DNA of 11,069 bases, from NCBI GenBank assembly GCA_006226265.1, contig SBHH01000235.1, positions 1 through 11,069 on the forward strand, in the 5' to 3' direction. This DNA comes from Alphaproteobacteria bacterium (GTDB lineage Bacteria > Pseudomonadota > Alphaproteobacteria > Sneathiellales > Sneathiellaceae). Under the pieces are notes generated by a model. It saw only the letters and a program-made list of their open reading frames with translations. It was not told the origin of the DNA and did no database searches. The translations under genes were made by a program, and so were the position numbers. Below are positions 1-7,210 of this stretch, one piece after another (position 1 is the first letter of the stretch; each line of letters opens with the position of its first letter).

Positions 1-32
1 CGGTAAATCAATTCCTACCTCTATCGAATGTT

Positions 33-74
33 GGAAAGGCCGGGAAAATGACGTGCATTAAACGCCTTTCCCGG
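33..74 (+). repeat. Two overlapping, mutually exclusive inverted repeats (possible leader hairpins)
   Basis: Seen directly: GGAAAGGC at 33-40 is the perfect reverse complement of GCCTTTCC at 64-71, and CCGGGAAA at 40-47 is the perfect reverse complement of TTTCCCGG at 67-74. The second stem could be lengthened by two G-U pairs (38-39 with 75-76). Both stems need bases 67-71, so only one can form at a time. No T-run follows, so neither looks like a standard intrinsic terminator. The element lies about 65 bases before the glycosyltransferase start and may be an RNA leader, a degenerate terminator of an upstream gene, or chance. Function is not established. Confidence 0.35.
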
Positions 75-87
75 TTATAAAGCCGAA

Positions 88-141
88 ATGGAGCGTATGA
101 AGTTGGCGCAATCGTCTGAGGGGGCAAAGACTGAAGAATGA
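88..141 (+). other. Possible 17-codon upstream ORF overlapping the glycosyltransferase start (ATGA)
   Basis: An ATG at 88 opens a 17-codon frame ending in TGA at 139-141. That stop overlaps the ATG of the next gene at 138-140 as ATGA, the classic translational-coupling arrangement. The peptide would be charged, beginning MERMKLAQ. There is no convincing Shine-Dalgarno before base 88. The same frame is open back to the TGA at 49-51, so it is not the tail of a long upstream gene. It may be a coupling leader peptide or simply chance. Confidence 0.2.
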
Positions 142-1394
142 GTACGGTCGAGAATGCGCGTCGTATCCTGATCTACAGCCATGACTCTTTCGGTCTCGGC
201 CATTTAAGGCGCTGCCGGGTCATGGCCAATGCATTGGTTGAAAAAAACCAGAACCTTTCCGTTCTGATCCTTTCGGGCTCGCCGATTATTGGCAGTTTCG
301 ATTTCAAGGCACGGGTTGATTTTGTCCGCATCCCCGGCATTATCAAGCTCAGAAACGGAGAATATACCTCGCTCAGTCTGCATATAGACACCGAGCAGAC
401 GCTGGCCATGCGGAGTTCCATCATCCGCCACACGGCAGAGACGTTCGACCCCGATATTTTTATCGTTGACAAGGAGCCATACGGCCTCAAGGGCGAGGTG
501 ATGGAAACCCTGGAAATGCTCAAGGCGCGCGGGACGCATCTGGTGCTGGGCCTTCGCGATGTGCTGGACGATCCCGCTCTGCTCGCCCCGGAATGGAAGC
601 GCAAGAATGTCCTGCCCGCCCTCGAAAGCCTCTATGACGATATCTGGATTTTCGGTGTCAAGCAGATCTACAACCCGCTGACCGGCCTCGATATTCCCGC
701 CAATGTGAAGCGCAAGATCACCTACACCGGTTATCTGCCTCGCCACGCCTCCTCCATATCCGAACCCGCAATCCTGAGCGAAATGAACGAAGAACCCTAC
801 GTTCTTGTTACTGTCGGCGGTGGCGGTGACGGAGAAGTGCTGATGGACTGGGTTTTGCGTGCCTATGAAGGGGACCGGGAACCACCGTTCAATGCCCTGT
901 TTGTGATGGGGCCTTTCATGCCGCCCGAGACGCGGGCAAGTTTCCGCGACCGCATTCAGCGGCTGAGCCGGGTGCGGGCCGTTACTTTTGACAGCCACCT
1001 CGAACGTTTGATGGAGGAAGCGGCAGCCGTTGTCGCCATGGGGGGCTATAATACTTTCTGTGAAGTTCTTTCCATGGACAAGCGGGCCCTTATCATTCCA
1101 CGCACCGTCCCCAGGCGGGAGCAATATATTCGTTCCGTTCGGGCATCGGAGGCAGGCCTGATCGGCATGCTGGTCGATGATGATGTCCGTGCGAGTGCGA
1201 CAATGTTGACCGCCCTTCGCCAGCTCGCACAGCAGAAGAAACCGTCTGAGATTGTTATTCCGGGTTTGCTCGACGGCCTCGAAAACCTCAACCGTCTCGT
1301 CAACATGCGTTTTCAGGAAGTTGATCGCCGACGGGCCGCAATTGCAAAAGCAGAACCAGGCAATCATCCCGCGGCTGCATCCGCTGCGGACTGA
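138..1394 (+). CDS. Predicted glycosyltransferase, MurG/GT28-like (COG4671 type)
   Basis: A 418-residue cytosolic protein with the two-domain GT-B layout. The N-terminal Rossmann half starts with strand RRILIYSH followed by the GLGH loop (residues 19-22), as in MurG-type GT28 enzymes. The C-terminal half has the Gly-rich loop VTVGGGGDG (about 224-232) and GGYNTFCE (about 302-309), matching the donor-nucleotide GGxxTxxE motif of MurG-like enzymes. Such proteins transfer a sugar from a nucleotide-sugar; donor and acceptor cannot be told from sequence. There is no signal peptide or membrane segment. The start is fixed by an in-frame TGA at 132-134 and because ATG 138 directly precedes the first beta strand. 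The Shine-Dalgarno is weak (AGGGGG at 119-124, about 13 nt away). The Ala-rich tail after about residue 400 is probably disordered. No other glycan gene is visible nearby, and the 413-base gap downstream suggests a separate transcript. An alternative is a nucleotide-sugar-binding protein without transferase activity. Confidence 0.75.
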   Translation: MSTVENARRILIYSHDSFGLGHLRRCRVMANALVEKNQNLSVLILSGSPIIGSFDFKARVDFVRIPGIIKLRNGEYTSLSLHIDTEQTLAMRSSIIRHTAETFDPDIFIVDKEPYGLKGEVMETLEMLKARGTHLVLGLRDVLDDPALLAPEWKRKNVLPALESLYDDIWIFGVKQIYNPLTGLDIPANVKRKITYTGYLPRHASSISEPAILSEMNEEPYVLVTVGGGGDGEVLMDWVLRAYEGDREPPFNALFVMGPFMPPETRASFRDRIQRLSRVRAVTFDSHLERLMEEAAAVVAMGGYNTFCEVLSMDKRALIIPRTVPRREQYIRSVRASEAGLIGMLVDDDVRASATMLTALRQLAQQKKPSEIVIPGLLDGLENLNRLVNMRFQEVDRRRAAIAKAEPGNHPAAASAAD

Positions 1395-1807
1395 GCGGAT
1401 TTCTTAAGTTAAAAAGGCCAGTATCAGGTACTTATTCTCGACCGTGCACCGCGCCGGCCGTCCTCCACCGCCATTTCTGCATCATTTCGCATTCCTCCGG
1501 TCAGCGGTTCTATGATATCTCGCCTTATATGACGGTCTGCTGTCTGCCTGTGGATTGGCAAATGCCGTCGGGTCTGTTTGTTTTGCGACTCTTCAGCGAT
1601 TTTACAAAAACAAAAGTGGAAATTGAAGATAGCGGAAATCCGGCCTCTTCTTATTTACCCTCTCCCGACCCTGTTTTACACGAAAGCGACATGGCGTTCG
1701 GTTTTTTTGCGCCGGGCTGTATTTCCGTCCAGTTTCTGCTTGCATCGCGCCAATCAGCGGTGAAATAGTTTTTGAAATTCATAAAATTCCGGGGAAGGAT
1801 CTGATCG
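1395..1807. other. Intergenic region before the demethylation operon; probable promoter region
   Basis: A 413-base stretch without a convincing gene. It is more AT-rich than its neighbours, especially 1575-1790, and should hold the promoter of the downstream operon. No -35/-10 pair stands out. The best pairs tried by eye, TTGTTT 1578 with TTTACA 1601 and TTGCAT 1740 with AAATAG 1763, are both poor. An 8-bp inverted repeat lies at 1577-1614. A run of seven T at 1702-1708 lacks a good stem before it. The short open frame at 1529-1768 has no protein-like character. The ribosome-binding site GGGGAAGGA at 1791-1799 belongs to the next gene. No clear terminator for the glycosyltransferase gene was found. 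Confidence 0.5.
1577..1614. repeat. AT-rich inverted repeat in the promoter region
   Basis: TTTGTTTT at 1577-1584 is the perfect reverse complement of AAAACAAA at 1607-1614, with a 22-base spacer. It lies about 195 bases before the start of the FAD oxidoreductase gene. It could be a regulator-binding site for the betaine-type operon, but an 8-bp AT-rich match in a gap of this size may well be chance. Confidence 0.2.
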
Positions 1808-3112
1808 ATGAGTACCAAATATGATGCGATCGTTATCGGCGCAGGGGTGATCGGCGCCTGCATCGCCTATGAGCTGTCGAAGGCCGGGCGGAAGACGCTC
1901 TCGCTCGATCGCCTGCCCGCATCCGGCTATGGCTCGACCGCTGCCTCCTGTGCCATCATTCGCACTTATTATTCCGCGCTTGATACTTGCGCCCTCGCCT
2001 ATGAAGGCTGGTTCTACTGGAAGAACTGGAAGGATTATGTCGGGGTTGAGGATGAAAAAGGCCTGATCAAGTACCACGATGTCGGTGCCATGATCATCAA
2101 GACGCCGCATAACGAGAATATGGAGAAAATCTGCGCCCTGATGGACCAGATCGGCTGTCCATATGAGCATTTGAGCCCGGAAGAAATGCGGAAAAAACTC
2201 CCCATTATCGACACCCATGAGTTCGCGCCGGTGAAACGGCCGGACGATCCGGCCTTTGGCGAGCCGACCGCCGACAGCGTTCCGGGCGGTGTCTTTTTCC
2301 CGCGCGGCGGTTATGTGAGCGATCCGCAGCTTGCCGCCCATAACGCGCAGCGCGCCGCCGAAGCCCATGGCGCGGCCTTCCGTTTCAATTCGAATGTCAC
2401 CGCCATCCGGCAGGAAAATGGTCATGTCACGGGCGTCACGCTTGACACGGGTGAAGAGATCGACGCGCCTATCGTCGTCAATGTCGCGGGTCCCCATTCC
2501 TCCAAGGTAAATGCCATGGCAGGTATTCTCGACGAAATGAAAATGACGACCCGCGCGCTCCGTCATGAGGTCGCTCATGTCCCCTCCCCCGACGGGTTCG
2601 ACTATGAGGCGGACGGGGTGGTCTTGTCTGATAGCGACACCGGCGTCTACTGCCGTCCGGAGCTTGGCAACCATATCCTGATCGGGTCGGAAGATCCTAA
2701 ATGCGACACCCAGGAATGGGTCGATCCGGACGAGTTCAACGAGGATTTTACCGAGCAATGGAACGCGCAGGTTCTCCGTCTTGCGCAGCGTTTCCCCGAA
2801 ATGGGCGTTCCCCGCAAGACCAAGGGCGTCGTCGCGCTTTATGATGTGACCAAGGACTGGGTGCCGATTTATGACAAGTCCAGCCTTGGCGGGTTCTATC
2901 TCGCCATCGGCACCAGCGGCAACCAGTTCAAGAACGCGCCCGTCGCGGGCCGTATGATGGAAAAGCTGATCCGTGAATGCGAGGCGGGCCGCGATCATGA
3001 CAAGGATCCGGTGCATTTCCATCTTGAAAATATCGATTACGACCTGTCCATGGGGACTTTCTCGCGCAACCGCGAAGTCAATATGAACAGCAGCTTCACC
3101 GTTCTCGGCTGA
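1808..3112 (+). CDS. DAO-family FAD-dependent oxidoreductase (sarcosine oxidase/SoxB-like)
   Basis: A 434-residue flavoprotein of the D-amino-acid/sarcosine oxidase (DAO) fold, which oxidises the C-N bond of small secondary or tertiary amines or amino acids. The FAD dinucleotide motif is GAGVIG (residues 11-16), with Asp34 closing the second strand as the likely ribose ligand. IIR ends at Arg52, where monomeric sarcosine oxidase (MSOX) has an active-site Arg. Near the C-terminus, ALYDVTKDWVPI (343-354) and IGTSGNQFK (367-375) correspond to the flavin-binding end of the family. By eye, the Cys that holds FAD covalently in MSOX is Ala343 here, so FAD is probably non-covalent. The usual SGHGFK is SGNQFK, keeping Lys375 but losing His. 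The start is supported by GGGGAAGGA at 1791-1799, 8 nt from ATG. It is the first gene of an operon, 34 nt before the FAD+GcvT gene, pointing to an N-methyl amine as substrate. Sarcosine is an inference; another amino acid is possible. Confidence 0.83.
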   Translation: MSTKYDAIVIGAGVIGACIAYELSKAGRKTLSLDRLPASGYGSTAASCAIIRTYYSALDTCALAYEGWFYWKNWKDYVGVEDEKGLIKYHDVGAMIIKTPHNENMEKICALMDQIGCPYEHLSPEEMRKKLPIIDTHEFAPVKRPDDPAFGEPTADSVPGGVFFPRGGYVSDPQLAAHNAQRAAEAHGAAFRFNSNVTAIRQENGHVTGVTLDTGEEIDAPIVVNVAGPHSSKVNAMAGILDEMKMTTRALRHEVAHVPSPDGFDYEADGVVLSDSDTGVYCRPELGNHILIGSEDPKCDTQEWVDPDEFNEDFTEQWNAQVLRLAQRFPEMGVPRKTKGVVALYDVTKDWVPIYDKSSLGGFYLAIGTSGNQFKNAPVAGRMMEKLIRECEAGRDHDKDPVHFHLENIDYDLSMGTFSRNREVNMNSSFTVLG

Positions 3113-3146
3113 AGCACCAAAAAACAAATACGGGAGGCAAGGAAAA

Positions 3147-5564
3147 ATGAAATCCCATGTGCGTGTAGCGGTTATCGGTGGCGGTGTCGTCGGTTGCTCC
3201 GTCCTTTATCATCTCGCCAAGCTTGGCTGGACCGATATCTGCCTGATCGAGCGATCGGAGCTTACCTCCGGCTCCACCTGGCACGCGGCGGGCGGATTTC
3301 ATACCATCAACTCCGACACCAATATCGCGGCGCTGCAGGGATATACCATCAACCTCTATAAGGAGCTTGAAGAACTTTCCGGTCAGTCCTGCGGCCTTCA
3401 TCATGTGGGCGGCATCACGCTCGCGGGCACAAAGGATCGGATGGATTACCTCAAGACCGAGCGGGCGAAGCACCGCTATATGGGCCTTGATACCCATCTT
3501 GTGGGACCGGAGGAAATCAAGAAACTTTCCCCAATCACCAATGTCGAGGGCGTGATCGGCGGACTTTACGATCCGCTCGACGGGCATCTCGATCCATCCG
3601 GCACCACCCATGCCTACGCGATGTGCGCACGGAAACTGGGCGCCGAGATTTACCTTCGTAATCCGGTGCTGGATCTCAATCACAACCCGGATGGTAGTTG
3701 GGAAGTGGTCACCAAGGACGGCACCATCCAGGCTGAGCATGTGGTGAATGCCGCCGGTCTCTGGGCACGAGAGCTTGGCGAGATGGTCGGCATCTTCCTC
3801 CCCCTCCATCCGATGGAGCATCAGTATCTCATCACCGAGGATATCCCGGAAATCTATGAGCTCGGCAAAGAGCATCCGCATGTGATGGATCCGGAGGGCG
3901 AAAGCTATCTCCGGCAGGAAGGGCGCGGTCTCTGCATCGGCTTTTACGAGCAGGATTGCGATCCCTGGGCGGTCAACGGTACGCCGCTCGATTTCGGTCA
4001 TGAGTTGCTGCCGAACAAACTGGACCGCATCGGCGACAGCATGGAATTTGCCTTCAACCGCTTCCCGGTTCTCGAAAAGGCGGGTATCAAGACCATCATC
4101 AATGGCCCCTTTACTTTTGCGCCCGACGGCAACCCGCTGGTGGGACCCGTGCCGGGCCTTAAGAACTACTGGTCGGCCTGCGCCGTCATGGCAGGCTTCA
4201 GCCAGGGCGGCGGCGTCGGCATGACGCTTGCCGAATGGATGGTGGAGGGCGAGCCGTCCCGCGATGTCTTCGCGATGGATGTCGCGCGCTATGGCGACTA
4301 TTGTTCCCGCCCCTATGCCCGGAAGAAAGTGACCGAGAATTATCAGCGGCGCTTCTCCATCAGCTATCCGAACGAGGAACTGCCCGCCGCCCGTCCCTTC
4401 CAGACGACGCCTGCCTATGGCATCTGGAAATCGCAGCGCGCCGTCTTTGGTCAGGCTTACGGCATGGAAGCGGTCAATTATTTCGCACCGGAAGGCGAAC
4501 CGCTTCATGAAACGCCGAGCTTCCGCCGCTCCAACGCGTTCGAGGCAACCGCCGCCGAATGCCGCGCGGTCCGCGAACAGGTCGGCATCACGGAAATCCA
4601 CAACTTCGGCAAATATAAGGTGACCGGCCCGAAGGCCGCCGAATGGCTTGATGTCATCATGGCGGGCCGCATCCCGAAAGTCGGCCGGATGAGCCTTTCC
4701 CCCATGCTGAGCCCGAAAGGCAAGCTGATCGGCGATTTCACGCTTGCGCGGCTTGGGGAGGAAGAATTCCAGGTCACGGCCTCTTTCGGGGCGCAAGGCT
4801 ATCATCTTCGCTGGTTCTGGCAGCATCTGCCGGAAACGGGCGTCGAGATCGAGAATGTGTCCTTGAGCCGGATCGGCTTCCAGATTGCCGGCCCCCGCGC
4901 CCGCGATCTCCTGGCGAAAGTGACCTATCAGGATGTCTCGAACGAGGCGTTCCGCTTCATGGATGTGAAGCGCATGGGCGTCGGGCTTTCCGATGCCATC
5001 GTGCAGCGCGTGACCTATACCGGCGATCTCGGGTTTGAAATTTATGTGCCCGCGGAAGAGCAGATCGCGCTTTACGAGGTGCTGGCCGAGGCCGGGGAAG
5101 AATTCGGCCTCAAGCCCTTCGGCATGCGCGCGATGATGAGCCTTCGGCTTGAAAAATCCTTCGGCTCCTGGCTCCGGGAGTTCAAACCTGATTATATGCC
5201 AGTGGAAACGAGCATGGACCGCTTCGTCGCCTATAACAAGCCCGCCGACTATATCGGCAAGGCCGCCGCGGCGAAGGAAAAGGCGGAAGGACCGAAACGC
5301 CTGCTCAATACCTTCGTGGTCGATGCGCTCGATGCTGACGTGCATGGGGATGAGCCGATCTGGAAGGACGGCAAGGTCATCGGTTTTGTGACCTCCGGCG
5401 GTTATGCCCATTATATCGGCAAGTCCGTCGCGCTCGGCTTCACGCCGCCAGAAATGGTTGAGGAAGGCGGGGAGTTTGAGATTGAAATCCTCGGCGAGAT
5501 GCGCCCGGCGCGCATGGTGCTGGAACCGCTGCTCGATCCCTCCGCTGCACGTATGCGGGGATAA
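3147..5564 (+). CDS. FAD + GcvT dehydrogenase, dimethylglycine/sarcosine dehydrogenase family
   Basis: An 805-residue two-part enzyme collinear with mitochondrial dimethylglycine dehydrogenase. The N-terminal half (about 1-410) is a DAO-type FAD domain with GGGVVG at 11-16. It has the STWHAAG signature (43-49), whose His46 is the probable site of covalent FAD attachment in this family. A linker (about 370-425) is followed by a GcvT aminomethyltransferase-like domain (about 430-700), with YTGDLGFEIY at 624-633 and NKPADYIGK near 693-701, and a C-terminal GcvT barrel (about 705-800). The FAD domain oxidises an N-methyl group; the folate domain captures formaldehyde as 5,10-methylene-tetrahydrofolate. 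Length and domain order are intact. GGGAGG at 3132-3137 lies 9 nt before the ATG. It sits 34 nt after the DAO gene and 26 nt before the MttB homologue, so co-transcription is nearly certain. No transit or signal peptide is present. Dimethylglycine is the favoured substrate from the overall match; sarcosine or another N-methyl amino acid remains possible. Confidence 0.85.
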   Translation: MKSHVRVAVIGGGVVGCSVLYHLAKLGWTDICLIERSELTSGSTWHAAGGFHTINSDTNIAALQGYTINLYKELEELSGQSCGLHHVGGITLAGTKDRMDYLKTERAKHRYMGLDTHLVGPEEIKKLSPITNVEGVIGGLYDPLDGHLDPSGTTHAYAMCARKLGAEIYLRNPVLDLNHNPDGSWEVVTKDGTIQAEHVVNAAGLWARELGEMVGIFLPLHPMEHQYLITEDIPEIYELGKEHPHVMDPEGESYLRQEGRGLCIGFYEQDCDPWAVNGTPLDFGHELLPNKLDRIGDSMEFAFNRFPVLEKAGIKTIINGPFTFAPDGNPLVGPVPGLKNYWSACAVMAGFSQGGGVGMTLAEWMVEGEPSRDVFAMDVARYGDYCSRPYARKKVTENYQRRFSISYPNEELPAARPFQTTPAYGIWKSQRAVFGQAYGMEAVNYFAPEGEPLHETPSFRRSNAFEATAAECRAVREQVGITEIHNFGKYKVTGPKAAEWLDVIMAGRIPKVGRMSLSPMLSPKGKLIGDFTLARLGEEEFQVTASFGAQGYHLRWFWQHLPETGVEIENVSLSRIGFQIAGPRARDLLAKVTYQDVSNEAFRFMDVKRMGVGLSDAIVQRVTYTGDLGFEIYVPAEEQIALYEVLAEAGEEFGLKPFGMRAMMSLRLEKSFGSWLREFKPDYMPVETSMDRFVAYNKPADYIGKAAAAKEKAEGPKRLLNTFVVDALDADVHGDEPIWKDGKVIGFVTSGGYAHYIGKSVALGFTPPEMVEEGGEFEIEILGEMRPARMVLEPLLDPSAARMRG

Positions 5565-5590
5565 GGACCGGAAAATAAAGGGAGACTTTC

Positions 5591-7138
5591 ATGTCGACAA
5601 GAAACGAACGGAGTTCCGGACGACGCGCCCGCCGCGGCAGCCGCACAAGATCAAGTTTCGTCCAGTTGCCGCGCCAGAAGGTCGTCAATACGATAAAGCC
5701 GCTTGAGATCATTTCCGAAGATCAGCTGGAGGCGATCCATAACGCCTCCCTCGATATTCTGGAGACGATCGGCATCATGGTCCGCCATCCGGAGGCGCGT
5801 GAAATCCTGAAAAACGAGGGGCAAAAGGTCGATGAAGACAGGGAAATCGTCTATTTCGACCGCGATTTCGTGATGGAGAAAATCGCCCTTGCGCCGGAGA
5901 AGTTCACACTGCATGCGCCAAACCCGGAATGCAATCTGGAGATCGGCGGTAATAACATGGTTTTCTCCATGGTGGCGAGCGCGCCGAATGCGACCGATCT
6001 CGACCGCGGCCGCCGCACCGGCAATCAGGAGGATTTCCGGAACTTCATCAAACTGACCCAGTCGCTCAATGTCATCGGGCTTTGCGGCGGCTATCCGGTG
6101 GAGCCGGTGGATATCCATGCCTCCATCCGCCACCTTGAATGCGGACGCGATTTCGCGACGCTGACGGAAAAGGTGCCCTATATCTATTCCCTCGGCCGAC
6201 AGCGTAACCTCGACGGGATCGAGATGGCCCGCATCGCCCGCGGTGTCAGTCATGAGCAGATGCTGGAGGAACCCAGCATCTTCACCATTGTCAATTCCAA
6301 CTCCCCGCTGATGCTGGACGCGCCGATGCTGGAAGGCATCATCGAGATGGCACGCCATGGGCAGGCCATGGCGCTCACCCCCTTCACGCTCGCGGGTGCA
6401 ATGGCGCCGGTGACGCTCGCCGGTGCCATCGCCCAGCAGAATGCCGAGGCTCTCGCCGGGATCAGCCTGTCGCAGACGGTACGCGCGGGCGCGCCGGTCC
6501 TTTATGGCGGCTTCACTTCCAACGTCGATATGAAATCGGGCGCGCCCGCCTTCGGCACGCCGGAATATGCCAAGGCGGCGATCATCACGGGTCAGCTGAT
6601 CCGGAAATACAAGCTGCCCTACCGCTCCTCCAACGTGAATGCCTCCAACACCCCGGATGCGCAGGCCGCCTATGAATCGGAAATGGCGCTCTGGTCCGTC
6701 ATGCTGGGGGGCGCGAACCTTGTGAAGCATGCGGCAGGCTGGCTGGAGGGGGGCTTGTCCGCCTCCTTCGAAAAAGTGATCATGGATGTCGAGATGATCC
6801 AGATGCTGATCGAAACCATGAAGCCCGTTGAAATCAACGATGCGGAGCTTGGCTTGGATGCCATGCGCGAAGCAGGCCACGGCGGACATTTCTTCGGCAC
6901 CGCCCATACCCAGGCGCGCTATCAGGATGCCTTCTATGCGCCGATCCTCTCCGACTGGCGGAACTTCGAAAGCTGGACCGAGGCAGGCTCCCCCGATGCG
7001 CTGACCCGGGCAAATAAAATTTACAAGGCCATCCTCGCGGAATATGAGCAACCGGCCCATGATCCCGCCCGGATCGAGGAATTGAACGAATTCGTCGATA
7101 AACGCATTGCAGAAGGCGGCGTAAAAACCGATTTCTGA
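5591..7138 (+). CDS. MttB-superfamily (COG5598) methyltransferase, non-pyrrolysine; probable quaternary-amine demethylase
   Basis: A 515-residue TIM-barrel protein of the trimethylamine methyltransferase MttB superfamily. Family features are the Arg-rich N-terminal tail (RRARRGSRTR), GGYPVEP and the Ala-rich strand TLAGAMAPVTLAGA in the barrel, HAAGWLEGG (380-388), GGHFFGTAHT (431-440) and the C-terminal NFESW segment. True MttB reads an in-frame amber codon as pyrrolysine. Here the frame has no internal TAG, placing it in the non-Pyl branch, whose studied members demethylate glycine betaine, proline betaine, carnitine or gamma-butyrobetaine by passing a methyl group to a corrinoid protein. 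The start is supported by GGGAG at 5580-5584, 6 nt from ATG. It is the third gene of the operon, 26 nt after the dimethylglycine-dehydrogenase-like gene, which favours glycine betaine as substrate by inference. No corrinoid (MttC/MtgC-like) or corrinoid:folate methyltransferase gene is visible. Family assignment is very likely; substrate is moderate. Confidence 0.88.
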   Translation: MSTRNERSSGRRARRGSRTRSSFVQLPRQKVVNTIKPLEIISEDQLEAIHNASLDILETIGIMVRHPEAREILKNEGQKVDEDREIVYFDRDFVMEKIALAPEKFTLHAPNPECNLEIGGNNMVFSMVASAPNATDLDRGRRTGNQEDFRNFIKLTQSLNVIGLCGGYPVEPVDIHASIRHLECGRDFATLTEKVPYIYSLGRQRNLDGIEMARIARGVSHEQMLEEPSIFTIVNSNSPLMLDAPMLEGIIEMARHGQAMALTPFTLAGAMAPVTLAGAIAQQNAEALAGISLSQTVRAGAPVLYGGFTSNVDMKSGAPAFGTPEYAKAAIITGQLIRKYKLPYRSSNVNASNTPDAQAAYESEMALWSVMLGGANLVKHAAGWLEGGLSASFEKVIMDVEMIQMLIETMKPVEINDAELGLDAMREAGHGGHFFGTAHTQARYQDAFYAPILSDWRNFESWTEAGSPDALTRANKIYKAILAEYEQPAHDPARIEELNEFVDKRIAEGGVKTDF

Positions 7139-7210
7139 CGGCCATCACATTTTTCGCGCGCCAGCCGTCCTATATGTAAGGGAGAAATCCTTTATTTGCG
7201 GGACAAGATC

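Noticed and set aside
204..1367. A 387-codon minus-strand frame opposite the glycosyltransferase.
   Set aside because: It is a shadow frame; the plus-strand gene carries conserved GT-B motifs.
1681..1708. Possible intrinsic terminator: CGAA...TTCG stem followed by seven T.
   Set aside because: The stem is only 4 bp with a 12-base loop, and it lies over 300 bases after the glycosyltransferase stop.
1529..1768. A 79-codon plus-strand frame in the intergenic gap.
   Set aside because: It has no ribosome-binding site, no protein-like pattern, and lies in the AT-rich presumed promoter region.
1754..3127. A 457-codon open frame on the minus strand opposite the DAO gene.
   Set aside because: It is a codon-bias shadow of a well-supported flavoprotein gene, with no motif of its own.
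3096..5411. A 771-codon open frame on the minus strand opposite the FAD+GcvT gene.
   Set aside because: It lies antisense to a clear enzyme with full domain structure; its translation is Arg/His/Gly/Asp-rich with no recognisable domain. Such frames arise from codon bias in high-GC genes.
5651..7060. A 469-codon open frame on the minus strand opposite the MttB homologue.
   Set aside because: It is a codon-bias shadow; no domain is recognisable and the plus strand has clear family motifs and a ribosome-binding site.
5591..7138. Possibility of a pyrrolysine-containing true trimethylamine methyltransferase.
   Set aside because: The reading frame has no internal TAG codon and ends in TGA, so no pyrrolysine can be encoded.
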